From: Nocardia sp. CNY236
Lineage (GTDB): Bacteria > Actinomycetota > Actinomycetes > Mycobacteriales > Mycobacteriaceae
NCBI RefSeq assembly: GCF_000482385.1
Contig: NZ_AXVD01000022.1
Coordinates: 52,304 to 116,303, forward strand
Length of the DNA stretch: 64,000 nucleotides
Reading direction: 5' to 3'
In this document: piece after piece, positions 7,590 through 16,974 of the stretch
How the letters are laid out: each line of letters opens with the position of its first letter
How positions within the stretch are numbered: position 1 is the stretch's first letter
The notes under the pieces: model-generated
Told to the model about the DNA's origin: nothing
Seen by the model: only the letters and a program-made list of their open reading frames with translations
The model's database searches: none
Translations under genes and position numbers: made by a program

Positions 7590-9326
7590 TCAGCGTCGGC
7601 TGCGCAGCCGCAGATAGGTGTTCCAGCTGCGGTAGGCCGTGATGTCCGTGGCGGTGCGTACAGCGTCGTAGGTGCACGTGAAGCCGACGACGGCGCGTCC
7701 ATCGTCCAGTTCGACACTGGTCATTGCCATGGGAGCCCGGAGGTCGGCAAGGAGGCCGCCCAGCCCGGCCACACCGAGACGGAACAACTCGCCGATGATG
7801 GGTGCGCCCTGGCCAGGGCCGTGGCGCACCAAACCGGGTTCGGGCGGTGTGGTGTCCAGTGCAGTGAGGCGGTAGGCATCGGTCGTTCGGATCTCGCCGA
7901 CGAACCGTCCGCCGAACTGCTCGAGTTGCCAATGCAGCGGTTGTCCGCGCAGGTGGGCACCGAAGACGGCGAGGTCGATGCCGCTGTCGACCAGCAACGG
8001 CGCGTGTTCGATGCCGAGCAGGCGTGCGGCCAGGTCGACAGCCACCTGATCGGCGAAAGCCGGCGTGACCAGCATGACTCCGAATGGCGCACCCTCGGCG
8101 GTGCGGGCGCCCGGAACTGCGATGGCGGCCATGTCCAGAAGGTTGCAGAAGTTGGTGTAGGTACCCATCCGTCGATTGATCACGACCGGGTCTTCGTGCA
8201 CCGCGGCAATGCTGGGATGCTCGGTCGTCGTCGGTAGCAGAAGGGCGTCGAATCCCTGCAGTAGACCGGTTGCGGTCGCCTTGGCCCGAGCCACGGCGTC
8301 GAGGTCGGCGGCGAACTCTGGACCACTGCGATCACATGCCGCGCGGATGATGGCGGCAACCGTGGGGTCGGCGCCTGCAGGCGCGGTATCGAGGAACGCG
8401 CCGACCGACGCGAAACGTTCTGCGACGATCGCGCCGTCATAGAGAAGTAGCGCGGCGTTCAGCAAGACGGAGATATCGATCTCTTCGAGCTTGACTCCGG
8501 TATCTGCGGCGTGGGCGACCGTCTGGGCGAACGCTTCGCGATACGTCGCATCGAGCGCGGCCAGATCTTCGACGCGTGGCACGGCGACCCGGGGGGTGTG
8601 CGGGGCTGCCAGTCGGACGTTCGTGGGCCACGTTCGGCTGCGCGGGTCCCGTGATTCCGGTCCCGCCATCACTGCAGCGGCTGCCACGGCCACCTCCAGT
8701 CGGGCGGCGAGAACCGTCACCGTATCGTAGTCGGCGCATGCGGGCACGGTGCCGTGCACCGGAACGATGCCGAGCGTTGCTTTGATGCCGACGATCCCGT
8801 GCAGCGCGGCGGGTACCCGGCCCGACCCCGCTGTGTCGGTGCCGATGCCGATGTCGGCGATCTCGAGCGCTACCGCCACCGCCGAACCGGAACTGGAGCC
8901 GCCGGACACCAGCCGCGGGTCGAAGGCGTGGCGTACCACGCCATACGGGCTTCGGGTACCGACCAGACCCGTGGCGAATTGGTCGAGGTTGGTCTTGCCC
9001 AGCACGAGCGCACCTGCTGCGATCAGGCGTCCTACTGCGGCCGCCGTCTCGGTCGGGTGGTAAGAGAACTCCGGGCACGCCGCCGTTGTCGGAAGACCGG
9101 CGACGTCGATGTTGTCTTTCACCGCCACCAATTGCCCCGCCAGGGGGAGGCGCTCGCCGGCTTCGAGTCGGCGGGCCAGCGCACCAGCCTCGGCGGTGAC
9201 CTCCGCCTCCGACCGTAGTGCGATCCACACTTCGGGGCGATCCACCTCGGCGATTCGCCGGTACGCGGCCGCAACCCGTTCGATGGGGTCGCTACCGGCC
9301 GCGCTGCCAGGGACGCGATGCGCCAT
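7590..9326 (-). CDS. atzF: Allophanate hydrolase
   Basis: A 578-residue two-domain enzyme that converts allophanate to ammonia and CO2, the second step of the ATP-dependent urea amidolyase route. The amidase-signature domain shows the Ser-cisSer-Lys triad: Lys70 in AVKDNID, the SGGSSSGS block at 141-148, and nucleophile Ser168 in DTAGSGR. The C-terminal domain (about 460-578) matches the AtzF-specific extension (GQGAPIIGELFRLG). It abuts the urea carboxylase gene with no spacer, and together they form one pathway in one operon. Confidence 0.93.
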   Translation of the reverse strand: MAHRVPGSAAGSDPIERVAAAYRRIAEVDRPEVWIALRSEAEVTAEAGALARRLEAGERLPLAGQLVAVKDNIDVAGLPTTAACPEFSYHPTETAAAVGRLIAAGALVLGKTNLDQFATGLVGTRSPYGVVRHAFDPRLVSGGSSSGSAVAVALEIADIGIGTDTAGSGRVPAALHGIVGIKATLGIVPVHGTVPACADYDTVTVLAARLEVAVAAAAVMAGPESRDPRSRTWPTNVRLAAPHTPRVAVPRVEDLAALDATYREAFAQTVAHAADTGVKLEEIDISVLLNAALLLYDGAIVAERFASVGAFLDTAPAGADPTVAAIIRAACDRSGPEFAADLDAVARAKATATGLLQGFDALLLPTTTEHPSIAAVHEDPVVINRRMGTYTNFCNLLDMAAIAVPGARTAEGAPFGVMLVTPAFADQVAVDLAARLLGIEHAPLLVDSGIDLAVFGAHLRGQPLHWQLEQFGGRFVGEIRTTDAYRLTALDTTPPEPGLVRHGPGQGAPIIGELFRLGVAGLGGLLADLRAPMAMTSVELDDGRAVVGFTCTYDAVRTATDITAYRSWNTYLRLRSRR

Positions 9327-12300
9327 TCAGTCGACTCCGATCACTGCCAGGGGCGTACCCGGTTCCACTTTGGCTCCGGAAGCAGTAACCACCTTCAATA
9401 CAGTGCCCCGCGTGGGGCTCGGTATCGGCAATTCGAGCTTCATCGCCTCCAGGACCGCGACGGGATCGCCGGCGGTGATTCGCTGTCCAACCGTGACTTC
9501 CATCCGCCATACGTTGCCCACCATGGGCGCGCGCACCACGGTCGCACCGGTGGGCAGATCGGACAGCGGATCGTCGGTCGGCGTCGCGACCGGTGCGGCA
9601 GCGATGTGCTCGAATTCGCCGGCTGCCCGCCAGGCGGCTTTTTCGGTCTCGAAGGCCGCGGCTTGGGTGGACTCGAACTCGGCGATGGAGCCGGCTTCGG
9701 CCTGCAACAGCTGCATGTGATCGGCCAGCGCGAAGCGTCCCTCCACTATCGCAGCGTCGAATCGGCCGGCTTCGGCGGCGGCCCGATGGTCGAGCAGTTG
9801 CTCCGCGCTGACCGGCTCCCACACGATGCGATCGAAAAATCGGAACAACCACGGTTTCCCGGGTTCGAATGGGGCGGACTGCCGGTAGCTCGACCAGATC
9901 GGCACCGTGCGGCCGATCAACTGGTAGCCGCCCGGTGAGGCCATTCCGTAGACGCACAGGTACTTGCCGCCGATGCCGACGGCGTCGGCGGGGGTCCACG
10001 TGCGCGCAGGGTTGTATTTGGTGGTGATCAGGCGATGTCGTGGATCCAGCGGAATCGCCAGCGGTGCACCGAGATACACGTCACCGAGGCCCAGCACCAG
10101 ATATTCTGCATCGAAGACGGTGGAACGTACGTCCTCGATACTGGCGAGCCCGTTGACCCGACGAATGAACTCGATATTCGACGGCAGCCAGGGAGCGGTG
10201 TCGCGTACGCCACTGCGGTAGCGATCGATCGCTCTCCCGATCGAAGGGTCGTCGAACGACAGGGGTAGCCGGATGACGCGGCTGGGCACGACCAAGTCGG
10301 TGGTGGCGGGCAGTTCGAGTTCCAGGTCGGTCAGCGTACCGAGCAACCGGTCTTGCGGCAGAATCTCGGGATCGAAGTGGATGTGCAGGGATCGGACGCC
10401 CGGTGTCACGTCGATCACGCCGGGAAGCATCGCGTCGGCGAGCGCTTCGGCCAAGGTGTGCACTCGCATTCGCAATCCGAGGTCGAGGACCATCTCGCCG
10501 TATTCGACCAAGATGTTGTCGTCTCCGCCACGGAGGTAGCGCACCTGTGGCCGGTCGGTCGACGTCGCGATCTCGGCGAGGATGCCGCGATCGCGCAGGG
10601 CCGCCTGCCGATCGAGCACCAGATCGGGTGTGTCGTGCCATGTCCTCGCGCGCAGCTTTCGTGCTTGTTCGTCGTCCACTGGCACGAACGTCACGGTGTC
10701 ACCGGGGCGGATCTGACCGAGACGCCAGCGGTGTGCGGACACCACGGTGAGTGGGCAGGCGAAGCCGCCCAGACTCGGACCGTCCGGACCCAGCAGAATG
10801 GGCGTGTCGCCAGAGAGATTCAGGGCGCCGACACTGTAGGGATTGTCGTGCAGGTTGGACGGGTGCAGCCCGGCCTCTCCGCCGTCGCTGCGTGACCAGG
10901 TCGGCTTCGGCCCTTCCAGTCGAATGCCGGTGCGGTTGGCGTGGCTGCCGACGCGCCAGTGATGGGTGAAGAACTCGACCATGTCGGCGTCGGTGAAATA
11001 CGCCGGTGAAGTCTGCGGTCCAACCCCGGCCGCCAGTTGCCAGCGATGCGTGAATTCCGGTCGGTCGCTCGGTGGTATCGCTGTGGGAGGGCCGAGCGTG
11101 TCCTCGGTGCCCGAGGTGATGCCCAGTACGTCGCCGGTCGCGACTGCTTTGCCGGTGATACCGCCGAAACCGCCGAGGGTGAAGGTTGCCGCGCTGCCGT
11201 GAAACAGCGGTGCGTCGATGCCGCCGCGTATCGCGAGATAGGTGCGCAGCCCGGTGTCGACCGGTGCGCCGATATCCAATACGGCGTCCGCCGGTACGGT
11301 GATCGGCTCCCACATGACCACCGCGTCGCCGTCGAGGGTCACCGGCGCCGACGCACCGGTGAGGCAAACGATTGTGTCGTCGGAGAAACGTAGTTGTGGG
11401 CCCAACAGGGTGCATTCGAGCGCAGCCAGGCCGGCCGGATTGCCCACCGCGGTGTTGGCGAGAGCGAACGACCGGTCGTCCATCGGACCAGAGGGCGGGA
11501 TACCGACGCTCCACAGACCGATTCGGCCGGGATGGTCCTGCACCGTGGTCATCGTCCCACCACGCAGAACGTCGATGCGCCCTCCCTCTGGGCGAATTTC
11601 GGCGAGTGTGGTGGTCGTATGTTCGGTGCGCAGCACACGGGCCTCGCTCGCCGCCCGACGCAATTGCGGGAGGTTCGTCTGCAGGCCGTAGATCCGGGTG
11701 CCGACGAGTGCGGTGTGTAAGGCCGCGAACGCATCTGCGCGACTGGCCCCGGAACAGACCACCTTGGCCAGCAGCGGGTCGTAGTACGAACTCACGTCCG
11801 TACCAGTGTCGATCCAGGTGTCGACTCGGGCGCCGGCCGCAAACCGCGCGGTGGTGACCAGACCTGCACTGGGGCGGTAGTCGTGGCCGGGATCCTCCGC
11901 ATAGACGCGAGCTTCGACAGCGTGGCCGGTGACCGGTGGGCCGTCCTCGGGCTGTCCATCCAGCATCGACCTATCGCCGCCGGCCAGCCGCAGCATCCAT
12001 TCGACCAAGTCGACGCCAGTGATCGCCTCGGTGACAGGGTGTTCGACCTGCAGGCGAGTGTTCATCTCCAGAAAGGAGGCCTCGCCGGTGTCGAGGTCGT
12101 AGAGGAATTCGGCCGTCCCCACGGAACGATAGTCGACCGACCGAGCGAGTCTTCGGGACGCGGTGAGCATGTTCTGCATCAGGTTCGGGGCAAGGCTCGG
12201 GGCGGGCGCCTCTTCGATCACTTTCTGGTTCCGGCGTTGCAGCGAGCAGTCTCGGGTGCCGAGGCTGACGACTCGGCCGCAACCATCGCCGAACACCTGC

Positions 12301-12932
12301 ACCTCGATATGCCTCGCGCGCGTGACGAAGCGCTCGACGAACACTCCGGTCGAACCGAAACTCGCAACCGCCATACGCTGCACCCGCTGATAGGCGGTCC
12401 GGACTTCGTCCGGCCCGAAGCACGCCTGCATCCCGATGCCGCCGCCACCGCCGACCGCCTTCACCATGACCGGAAAACCGATCTGCTCCGCCTGCGCCAC
12501 CGCGTGTTCGACCGAGTCGAGCAGGCCGCTTCCCGACATCAGCGGAACGTCGGCAGCCTGCGCTGCTGCCCGTGCAGTGTGTTTGTCTCCGAAGACGCGA
12601 AGCTGGTGCGGAGTGGGGCCGACGAAGGCAATCCCTTCGGCCATCGCCGCCTCGGCGAATTCGGGATTTTCGGAGAGAAATCCATAGCCGGGATGAATGG
12701 CTCCTGCACCGGTTGCCAACGCCGCCTCCAGCAACCGGTCGATGCGCAGGTACGACTCCATTGCAGGGCTCGGTCCCAGATAGACCGCCGTGTGTGCGTT
12801 TTCGACATGCGCCGCACCGACATCGGCATCGGAGTAGACGGCGACCGTCTCGAGGCCGAGGGCTTCGGCTGTGCGTATGATGCGACAGGCGATCTCGCCA
12901 CGATTGGCGACGAGCACGGTATCGAATTCCAT
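9327..12932 (-). CDS. uca: Urea carboxylase (biotin-dependent)
   Basis: A 1201-residue biotin enzyme making allophanate from urea, bicarbonate and ATP. Domain order: biotin carboxylase (1-450; VANRGEIACRIIRTAEALG, KAVGGGGGIGM), KipA/KipI-like carboxyltransferase halves (about 460-1080), and a C-terminal biotinyl domain with Lys1165 in EAMKLELP. The start ATG 12932 is preceded by AGGAAG and begins exactly at the conserved MEFDTVLVANRGE; the open frame upstream is a shadow. Some family members carboxylate guanidine instead, usually with CgdA/CgdB subunits and a guanidine riboswitch. Neither is seen here, which favours urea. Confidence 0.94.
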   Translation of the reverse strand: MEFDTVLVANRGEIACRIIRTAEALGLETVAVYSDADVGAAHVENAHTAVYLGPSPAMESYLRIDRLLEAALATGAGAIHPGYGFLSENPEFAEAAMAEGIAFVGPTPHQLRVFGDKHTARAAAQAADVPLMSGSGLLDSVEHAVAQAEQIGFPVMVKAVGGGGGIGMQACFGPDEVRTAYQRVQRMAVASFGSTGVFVERFVTRARHIEVQVFGDGCGRVVSLGTRDCSLQRRNQKVIEEAPAPSLAPNLMQNMLTASRRLARSVDYRSVGTAEFLYDLDTGEASFLEMNTRLQVEHPVTEAITGVDLVEWMLRLAGGDRSMLDGQPEDGPPVTGHAVEARVYAEDPGHDYRPSAGLVTTARFAAGARVDTWIDTGTDVSSYYDPLLAKVVCSGASRADAFAALHTALVGTRIYGLQTNLPQLRRAASEARVLRTEHTTTTLAEIRPEGGRIDVLRGGTMTTVQDHPGRIGLWSVGIPPSGPMDDRSFALANTAVGNPAGLAALECTLLGPQLRFSDDTIVCLTGASAPVTLDGDAVVMWEPITVPADAVLDIGAPVDTGLRTYLAIRGGIDAPLFHGSAATFTLGGFGGITGKAVATGDVLGITSGTEDTLGPPTAIPPSDRPEFTHRWQLAAGVGPQTSPAYFTDADMVEFFTHHWRVGSHANRTGIRLEGPKPTWSRSDGGEAGLHPSNLHDNPYSVGALNLSGDTPILLGPDGPSLGGFACPLTVVSAHRWRLGQIRPGDTVTFVPVDDEQARKLRARTWHDTPDLVLDRQAALRDRGILAEIATSTDRPQVRYLRGGDDNILVEYGEMVLDLGLRMRVHTLAEALADAMLPGVIDVTPGVRSLHIHFDPEILPQDRLLGTLTDLELELPATTDLVVPSRVIRLPLSFDDPSIGRAIDRYRSGVRDTAPWLPSNIEFIRRVNGLASIEDVRSTVFDAEYLVLGLGDVYLGAPLAIPLDPRHRLITTKYNPARTWTPADAVGIGGKYLCVYGMASPGGYQLIGRTVPIWSSYRQSAPFEPGKPWLFRFFDRIVWEPVSAEQLLDHRAAAEAGRFDAAIVEGRFALADHMQLLQAEAGSIAEFESTQAAAFETEKAAWRAAGEFEHIAAAPVATPTDDPLSDLPTGATVVRAPMVGNVWRMEVTVGQRITAGDPVAVLEAMKLELPIPSPTRGTVLKVVTASGAKVEPGTPLAVIGVD

Positions 12933-12967
12933 CCCGGCTGCGACTTCCTGCTGGTCCGTGGCCGAGG

Positions 12968-13675
12968 TCAGTCCGTGGCCAGCGACATGGCGGTGATTGC
13001 GCGAGTGACCCGTTCGAGCACGACGTCCAATGATTCGCCGATATGAGTGTGGAGGAGCCGATAGGCCAGGGACAGGTCGTCGGACAATACTGCGTCGAGA
13101 ATGCCGAGGTGTTCGGCGATCGTGGTCTCGATCCGATTGTTGACCATGAAGTCGTACATCCGCACATGGCGAATACGAGAATTGACCGCACGCAAGGCGC
13201 GTACCATTTCGGTGTTGCCCGCCGCGCTGAGCAGCGCGACATGGAACTCTTCGTCGCGCACCACGAAACCGGGTTCTTGTTCGGGGGGATCGGCGCGCAA
13301 TTCGAGCCATGCGTCGCGTTCGGCCGCCAGCGACTCCAGGTCGTGGGTGACGTCGGGATTGGTCATCACCCGCTGTAAGCCGCCCAATTCCAAAGTGATT
13401 CGGACCTCGTACAGGTCACGGATCAGTGGAATGCTCGGCCGCACCGGGCTGAATCCGTAATCCTCGCGCCGCAGCAGACCGTCGGAACACAAGACTGTCA
13501 GTGCTTCGCGGATCGGCGTGCGTGAAATGCCGAAGCGCGCTGAGAGCTTCGGCTCGGTCAGCCGCTCGCCGAACTTGATGCTCCCGTTCATGAGTTCGCT
13601 GCGCAGGGCTGCATACACCACGTCGCGCAGGGGTTTTCCTGCCGCATCCGCCAGAGTGGACACCCGGGTCGACAT
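12968..13675 (-). CDS. GntR-family (FCD/FadR type) regulator of the urea operon
   Basis: A 235-residue protein with an N-terminal winged helix (GERLTEPKLSARFGISRTPIREALTVL, about residues 30-60) and the all-helical FCD ligand domain (DLYEVRITLELG... to HLGILDAVLSDD, metal-binding His pattern). ATG 13675 begins MSTRVSTLADAAG; an ATG further upstream gives an unlikely basic leader. It is the first gene of a same-strand unit with urea carboxylase 35 bp downstream and allophanate hydrolase after that, so it most likely controls nitrogen scavenging from urea. A GTATAC palindrome just upstream could be part of its operator. Confidence 0.9.
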   Translation of the reverse strand: MSTRVSTLADAAGKPLRDVVYAALRSELMNGSIKFGERLTEPKLSARFGISRTPIREALTVLCSDGLLRREDYGFSPVRPSIPLIRDLYEVRITLELGGLQRVMTNPDVTHDLESLAAERDAWLELRADPPEQEPGFVVRDEEFHVALLSAAGNTEMVRALRAVNSRIRHVRMYDFMVNNRIETTIAEHLGILDAVLSDDLSLAYRLLHTHIGESLDVVLERVTRAITAMSLATD

Positions 13676-13871
13676 GTTTGTATACGCTATTGACCTCGCG
13701 TGTCGGTGGTATGTCCGTACGTAATGGCTGTGTAAGCGTCTGCTCACCGACCTGCTCGAGGCGACATGCTTCGACCAGGTCGGCCGGGTATGCGATGGTG
13801 TGAAGCAGAATCCGATGGCGGCTCGGCAGAGCCGGCGTTCGGCAGTCCATACAGCTCACCAAGGAGATGAT

Positions 13872-14330
13872 ATGAAGCGCAGCACAAAGTTCGCCGGAGC
13901 ACTCGCCGCCGCGGCCGCGGCGCCGGTCGTCGCGATCGGAACGGCTGAGGCGGCAACGGATACCGTCTTTTTCTCAGTGGGCAGTACACACTGCGCAATC
14001 TTCGGGAACGGGGCGGTCGGATGTAACTTCGCCAGTCCGGTGCAGTTGAGTTACTACGTCGGCAACGTCTATGTCCCCATGCCGATGGCAGTGAGCGAAA
14101 TGGTGATCGATCAACCTTGGTTGCCCGCACATCCCACGTTCGACCCGGTGCGGCGATACACCCTGGCCGGTGGGAATCCCAGCATCTATCACGTGCAGAC
14201 CGGTTCGAGCCAGTGGGGTCCGATCATCGAGCATGCGGGGGCGTCCTGCCAAATCGGCTACCGAGGTAGTTTCAGCTGCGGGACGATGGGCCAGGGCTTC
14301 GCTTCCTACGGTGGCATTATCGTCGCATAG
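13872..14330 (+). CDS. Small secreted protein of unknown function
   Basis: A 152-residue protein with a clear Sec signal peptide (MKRSTKFAGALAAAAAAPVV..., cleavage near AEA-AT about residue 28). The mature part is about 125 residues with four cysteines (in pairs HCAIF...GCNF and SCQIGY...SCGTM), suggesting two disulfides, and is rich in Gly, Tyr and Ser. RBS AAGGAGATGAT precedes the ATG. I do not recognise the family; small secreted proteins of this shape are common in Nocardia. It stands alone between a divergent GntR gene and a strong hairpin terminator. Confidence 0.8.
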   Translation: MKRSTKFAGALAAAAAAPVVAIGTAEAATDTVFFSVGSTHCAIFGNGAVGCNFASPVQLSYYVGNVYVPMPMAVSEMVIDQPWLPAHPTFDPVRRYTLAGGNPSIYHVQTGSSQWGPIIEHAGASCQIGYRGSFSCGTMGQGFASYGGIIVA

Positions 14331-14338
14331 CGGCCGCT

Positions 14339-14366
14339 CGTGCGGGTCGGAGCGCCGACCCGCACG
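14339..14366. terminator. 12-bp GC-rich hairpin
   Basis: Perfect stem CGTGCGGGTCGG (14339-14350) with CCGACCCGCACG (14355-14366) and a 4-base loop, placed between the convergent secreted-protein gene and the SDR gene. It probably terminates both. Confidence 0.7.
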
Positions 14367-14401
14367 AAAGGCAACCGCGTGAGTCTGCACGCAGGTCCGG
14401 T

Positions 14402-15118
14402 CTACTCACCGCCGTCCACGCGGATGGTTCGAGCGGTGATCGTTGCGGCGGAGCTCTCGGAAAGATAGGTGAGTATTGCCAGAAGTCCGGCGGATTTCAG
14501 CGCTGCCAGGGTCGCATCGTGTTCGATGTTCTCGGTCGGTCCTCTTCCACGGCTGACCGTGTTGACCGTGATTCGCCGGGTGGCGAAATGTGGTGCCAGC
14601 ACGCGTCCCAGATGTTCGACGGCGCCGCGAGTGGTCTCGTAGAGCACATCGTTGGATGCGGTGGAGTGGCACAGAGTGACGATCCGGCCGTCGTCGGCCA
14701 GGTGTCGCCCGGCCAGTTGCATCCCGTGGAAGACGCCCTTGACCGTCGCGCCGAAAGCCAGATCGACCTCGTCCGAGGTGATCTGGGCGAATGGTTCGGT
14801 ATCGGTGATCGAGACAGTGTTGATCAACAGGTCCCAGCCACCACAGTCGTCGAGCAGCACGCGCACCAGCTCGTCGTATTCGGCGCGGTCGTCGATGTCC
14901 GCGGCGAGCCCGACCGCAGTGCCGCCGGCGGCTTCGATGTCCTCGATCACGTCCGCCGCCGGCTCCGGGAAGTGTGGATGGTGAACCACGACCTGCGCCC
15001 CTTGCGCGGCCAAAGCCTTCGCGGCCGATTTTCCGATTCCGGTATAGGCCATGGTGACCAGCGCGGTTTTTCCGGACAGTGGTTTGTGGACGTGGTTGTC
15101 GGCGTTAGGTTCCCCCAT
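14402..15118 (-). CDS. Atypical short-chain dehydrogenase/reductase-like protein
   Basis: A 238-residue Rossmann-fold SDR. The cofactor loop is TMAYTGIGKS (normally TGxxxGIG), NNAG is replaced by NTVS, and the active-site block is S...YETTRGA, in which the usual YxxxK lysine is arginine. The C-terminal AATITARTIRVDGGE is typical of the family. The missing lysine means classical SDR chemistry is doubtful; it may be a non-catalytic or altered relative. It is divergent from the hypothetical gene at 15340 and convergent with the secreted protein. Confidence 0.8.
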   Translation of the reverse strand: MGEPNADNHVHKPLSGKTALVTMAYTGIGKSAAKALAAQGAQVVVHHPHFPEPAADVIEDIEAAGGTAVGLAADIDDRAEYDELVRVLLDDCGGWDLLINTVSITDTEPFAQITSDEVDLAFGATVKGVFHGMQLAGRHLADDGRIVTLCHSTASNDVLYETTRGAVEHLGRVLAPHFATRRITVNTVSRGRGPTENIEHDATLAALKSAGLLAILTYLSESSAATITARTIRVDGGE

Positions 15119-15311
15119 GTGTCGACCTTTCGTCGATTGTGGTCGTGTTCTTCGGTGATGGTATGCCCGTCTACCGGAAGACGCCTGTCGCTGGAATGGT
15201 TTGTTGGCACCGACCAGCGAGCGCCGGCGTTTGTCACCACGATCGGGTCGGGAATTGCCGATTGCAGCCTCGGGCGCTTGGCAGACGAAAAGTTCTCGTC
15301 GACCGTCGAAC

Positions 15312-15356
15312 TGGGGAAGCTGCTAGTAGGTTGGTTCGCATGGCGCAGCTTCCCCA
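15312..15356 (+). promoter_or_regulatory. Inverted repeat bracketing an RBS and start codon
   Basis: TGGGGAAGCTGC (15312-15323) and its exact complement GCAGCTTCCCCA (15345-15356) enclose 21 bases that hold AGTAGG and the ATG at 15340. In mRNA the start codon and Shine-Dalgarno would sit in the loop of a 12-bp stem whose 3' arm is coding sequence, which could modulate initiation. As DNA it could be an operator. Confidence 0.45.
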
Positions 15357-15888
15357 TCAGATCAACGGGATAACCGACGACTCCTGTGTACTCGGCATCG
15401 TCGATCCGCACACCTACACGTCGTTCGTGGACGATGCCTGGTCGTGGAAAGCGATTTCCGACCATTTCCGATCCGAGATGGGTCGCCGCACCCTGCTGCT
15501 GTGGGGAACCGGTGCCGAACATTCCTGGCGGATAGACCTATCGGCCTCTCCGGTAGATCCTCGGTGGCCCATCACCCGGCAGACATCGGGTCCTATTTCC
15601 GTGAGCGGCGGAGAACTGGTCGTGGTCAGCTGGGAAGTGTTGGCCGCGGCTGCCATACACAAGGACGAACCCGTCGACGTCGACAAAGAGACGTGCGGCA
15701 CCGGCATCGATCTGCCCAATGGAAACTACGTCTGTACCATTACCCAACACAATCGACCCGAACGTGGCGAGCGGCACGGTGGGCCGGACTTTCACCTCCA
15801 ACTCGTTCCCGGCGAAGCTCGGGCGTGGACCGGCCGAGCCTGGCGCGATGAACAATCCGATGCGCATTGTTTGGAATACGAAATGTAG
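15340..15888 (+). CDS. Hypothetical protein
   Basis: A 182-residue soluble protein, MAQLPHQINGITDDSC..., with no signal peptide or membrane segment. The composition is coding-like: aromatic-rich, with several conserved-looking blocks (DDAWSWKAISDHF, TLLLWGTGAEHSWRIDL, DLPNGNYVCTITQH). I do not recognise a family. ATG 15340 is used because it is preceded by AGTAGG and because the open frame before it (from 15139) reads poorly. A perfect 12-bp inverted repeat brackets the start. It is not obviously part of an operon; 156 bp of non-coding sequence follow before the convergent oxidoreductase. Confidence 0.7.
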   Translation: MAQLPHQINGITDDSCVLGIVDPHTYTSFVDDAWSWKAISDHFRSEMGRRTLLLWGTGAEHSWRIDLSASPVDPRWPITRQTSGPISVSGGELVVVSWEVLAAAAIHKDEPVDVDKETCGTGIDLPNGNYVCTITQHNRPERGERHGGPDFHLQLVPGEARAWTGRAWRDEQSDAHCLEYEM

Positions 15889-16044
15889 CAGGGTTTTCGC
15901 TGGTGGATCGGCGCGACATCGATCATGAGATCGAAAATGCCTTGGATTCGCCGAATCTCGGGTCCTGCTCGAGAAGTGTGTGCATGTGATGCGGCACGAT
16001 GTGACTCCAGAATTAGGGGGCGATTCTGTTTAGAACTAGAGGAT

Positions 16045-16974
16045 TCAGTGGTGGCCGAGTCGTGAGCCGGTCGCATCGTGTTCGTGGATCGTCGCGATTG
16101 CGGTGAGGTCCCAGTTGTCGTGCCCGGCAGCTGAGGTCTGGTGATATCCGGCCAGTGCAGCGCGGGTCATCGGTGCGTGGCCAGAACAATCTTCGGCGAT
16201 GGCGGTGAGATAGCCCAGGTCCTTTGTGACGAGGCGGACCGGAAAGTTCGGCGAAAAATCACTCGCAGCGATGAGGTCGATCGCTCGTGCGGCGGCTGGG
16301 CTCGTCACCGGAAGTGATGCGAGCACTGCCGTTGTCGAGGCACTGTCGAGCCCAACCCGGCCGGCGAGAGCGAGCAGTTCGGCAATTGTGGCGACCTGAC
16401 TTGCCATAAGTGCATTGACGATCAATTTGAGGGTTGCCGCGCTGCCGTGCTCGGCGCCGATGTGATGGAGGCGAGTGGCGCTGGCGGTCAAGATCGGGCG
16501 TGCGTCGGCGTGGACCTCCGGCGAGCCGGCTGTGAGGTGGATCAGGGCCCGAGCCTCGACTTGCGGACGGGAACCGATCATGGGTGCTTCCAGGAAACGA
16601 AGCCCGTGCCGATGGGCTCGCGCGGCGAGGTCTCGGATGCAGGCAGGCGAGAGCGTGCTCGCCTCGATGGACAGCAGATTCCGGCGCGCGCCGGCGAAGA
16701 TTCCGTTAGCGGGGTGATGCCATACCTCCCGGGCTGCGATGTCGTCGGAGACCGTGACCATGAGTGCATCGGCGTGGGCGGCAGCCTCGGCGGGAGTCTG
16801 CGCTGCGCGTGCCCCCTCGGCTGTGAGTCGCTCGACTGGGCCGGGCGAACGGTTGGTCACGATGACCGGATAGCCGGCGGCGAGGAGATTCGCCGCGATG
16901 CGGCTGCCCATCGCGCCGACACCGATTACAGCGACCCGCGGGTGGGCCATGGTTGTCGGGGTCGTCGGGGTCAC
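16045..16974 (-). CDS. NAD(P)-dependent 3-hydroxyisobutyrate dehydrogenase-like oxidoreductase
   Basis: About 309 residues with the beta-hydroxyacid dehydrogenase architecture: N-terminal Rossmann domain with VAVIGVGAMGSRIAANL, then an all-helical C-terminal domain containing the conserved lysine in LKLIVNALMASQ and the KDLGY segment. These enzymes oxidise 3-hydroxyisobutyrate, tartronate semialdehyde or imines. The substrate here is unknown. GTG 16974 overlaps the upstream SDR stop as GTGA; ATG 16950 (MAHPRVAVIG) is the alternative start. It is translationally coupled to the SDR gene and downstream of a LysR regulator. Confidence 0.88.
   Translation of the reverse strand: MTPTTPTTMAHPRVAVIGVGAMGSRIAANLLAAGYPVIVTNRSPGPVERLTAEGARAAQTPAEAAAHADALMVTVSDDIAAREVWHHPANGIFAGARRNLLSIEASTLSPACIRDLAARAHRHGLRFLEAPMIGSRPQVEARALIHLTAGSPEVHADARPILTASATRLHHIGAEHGSAATLKLIVNALMASQVATIAELLALAGRVGLDSASTTAVLASLPVTSPAAARAIDLIAASDFSPNFPVRLVTKDLGYLTAIAEDCSGHAPMTRAALAGYHQTSAAGHDNWDLTAIATIHEHDATGSRLGHH

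Noticed and set aside
11883..13046. 387-codon open frame on the plus strand
   Set aside because: Antisense to urea carboxylase.
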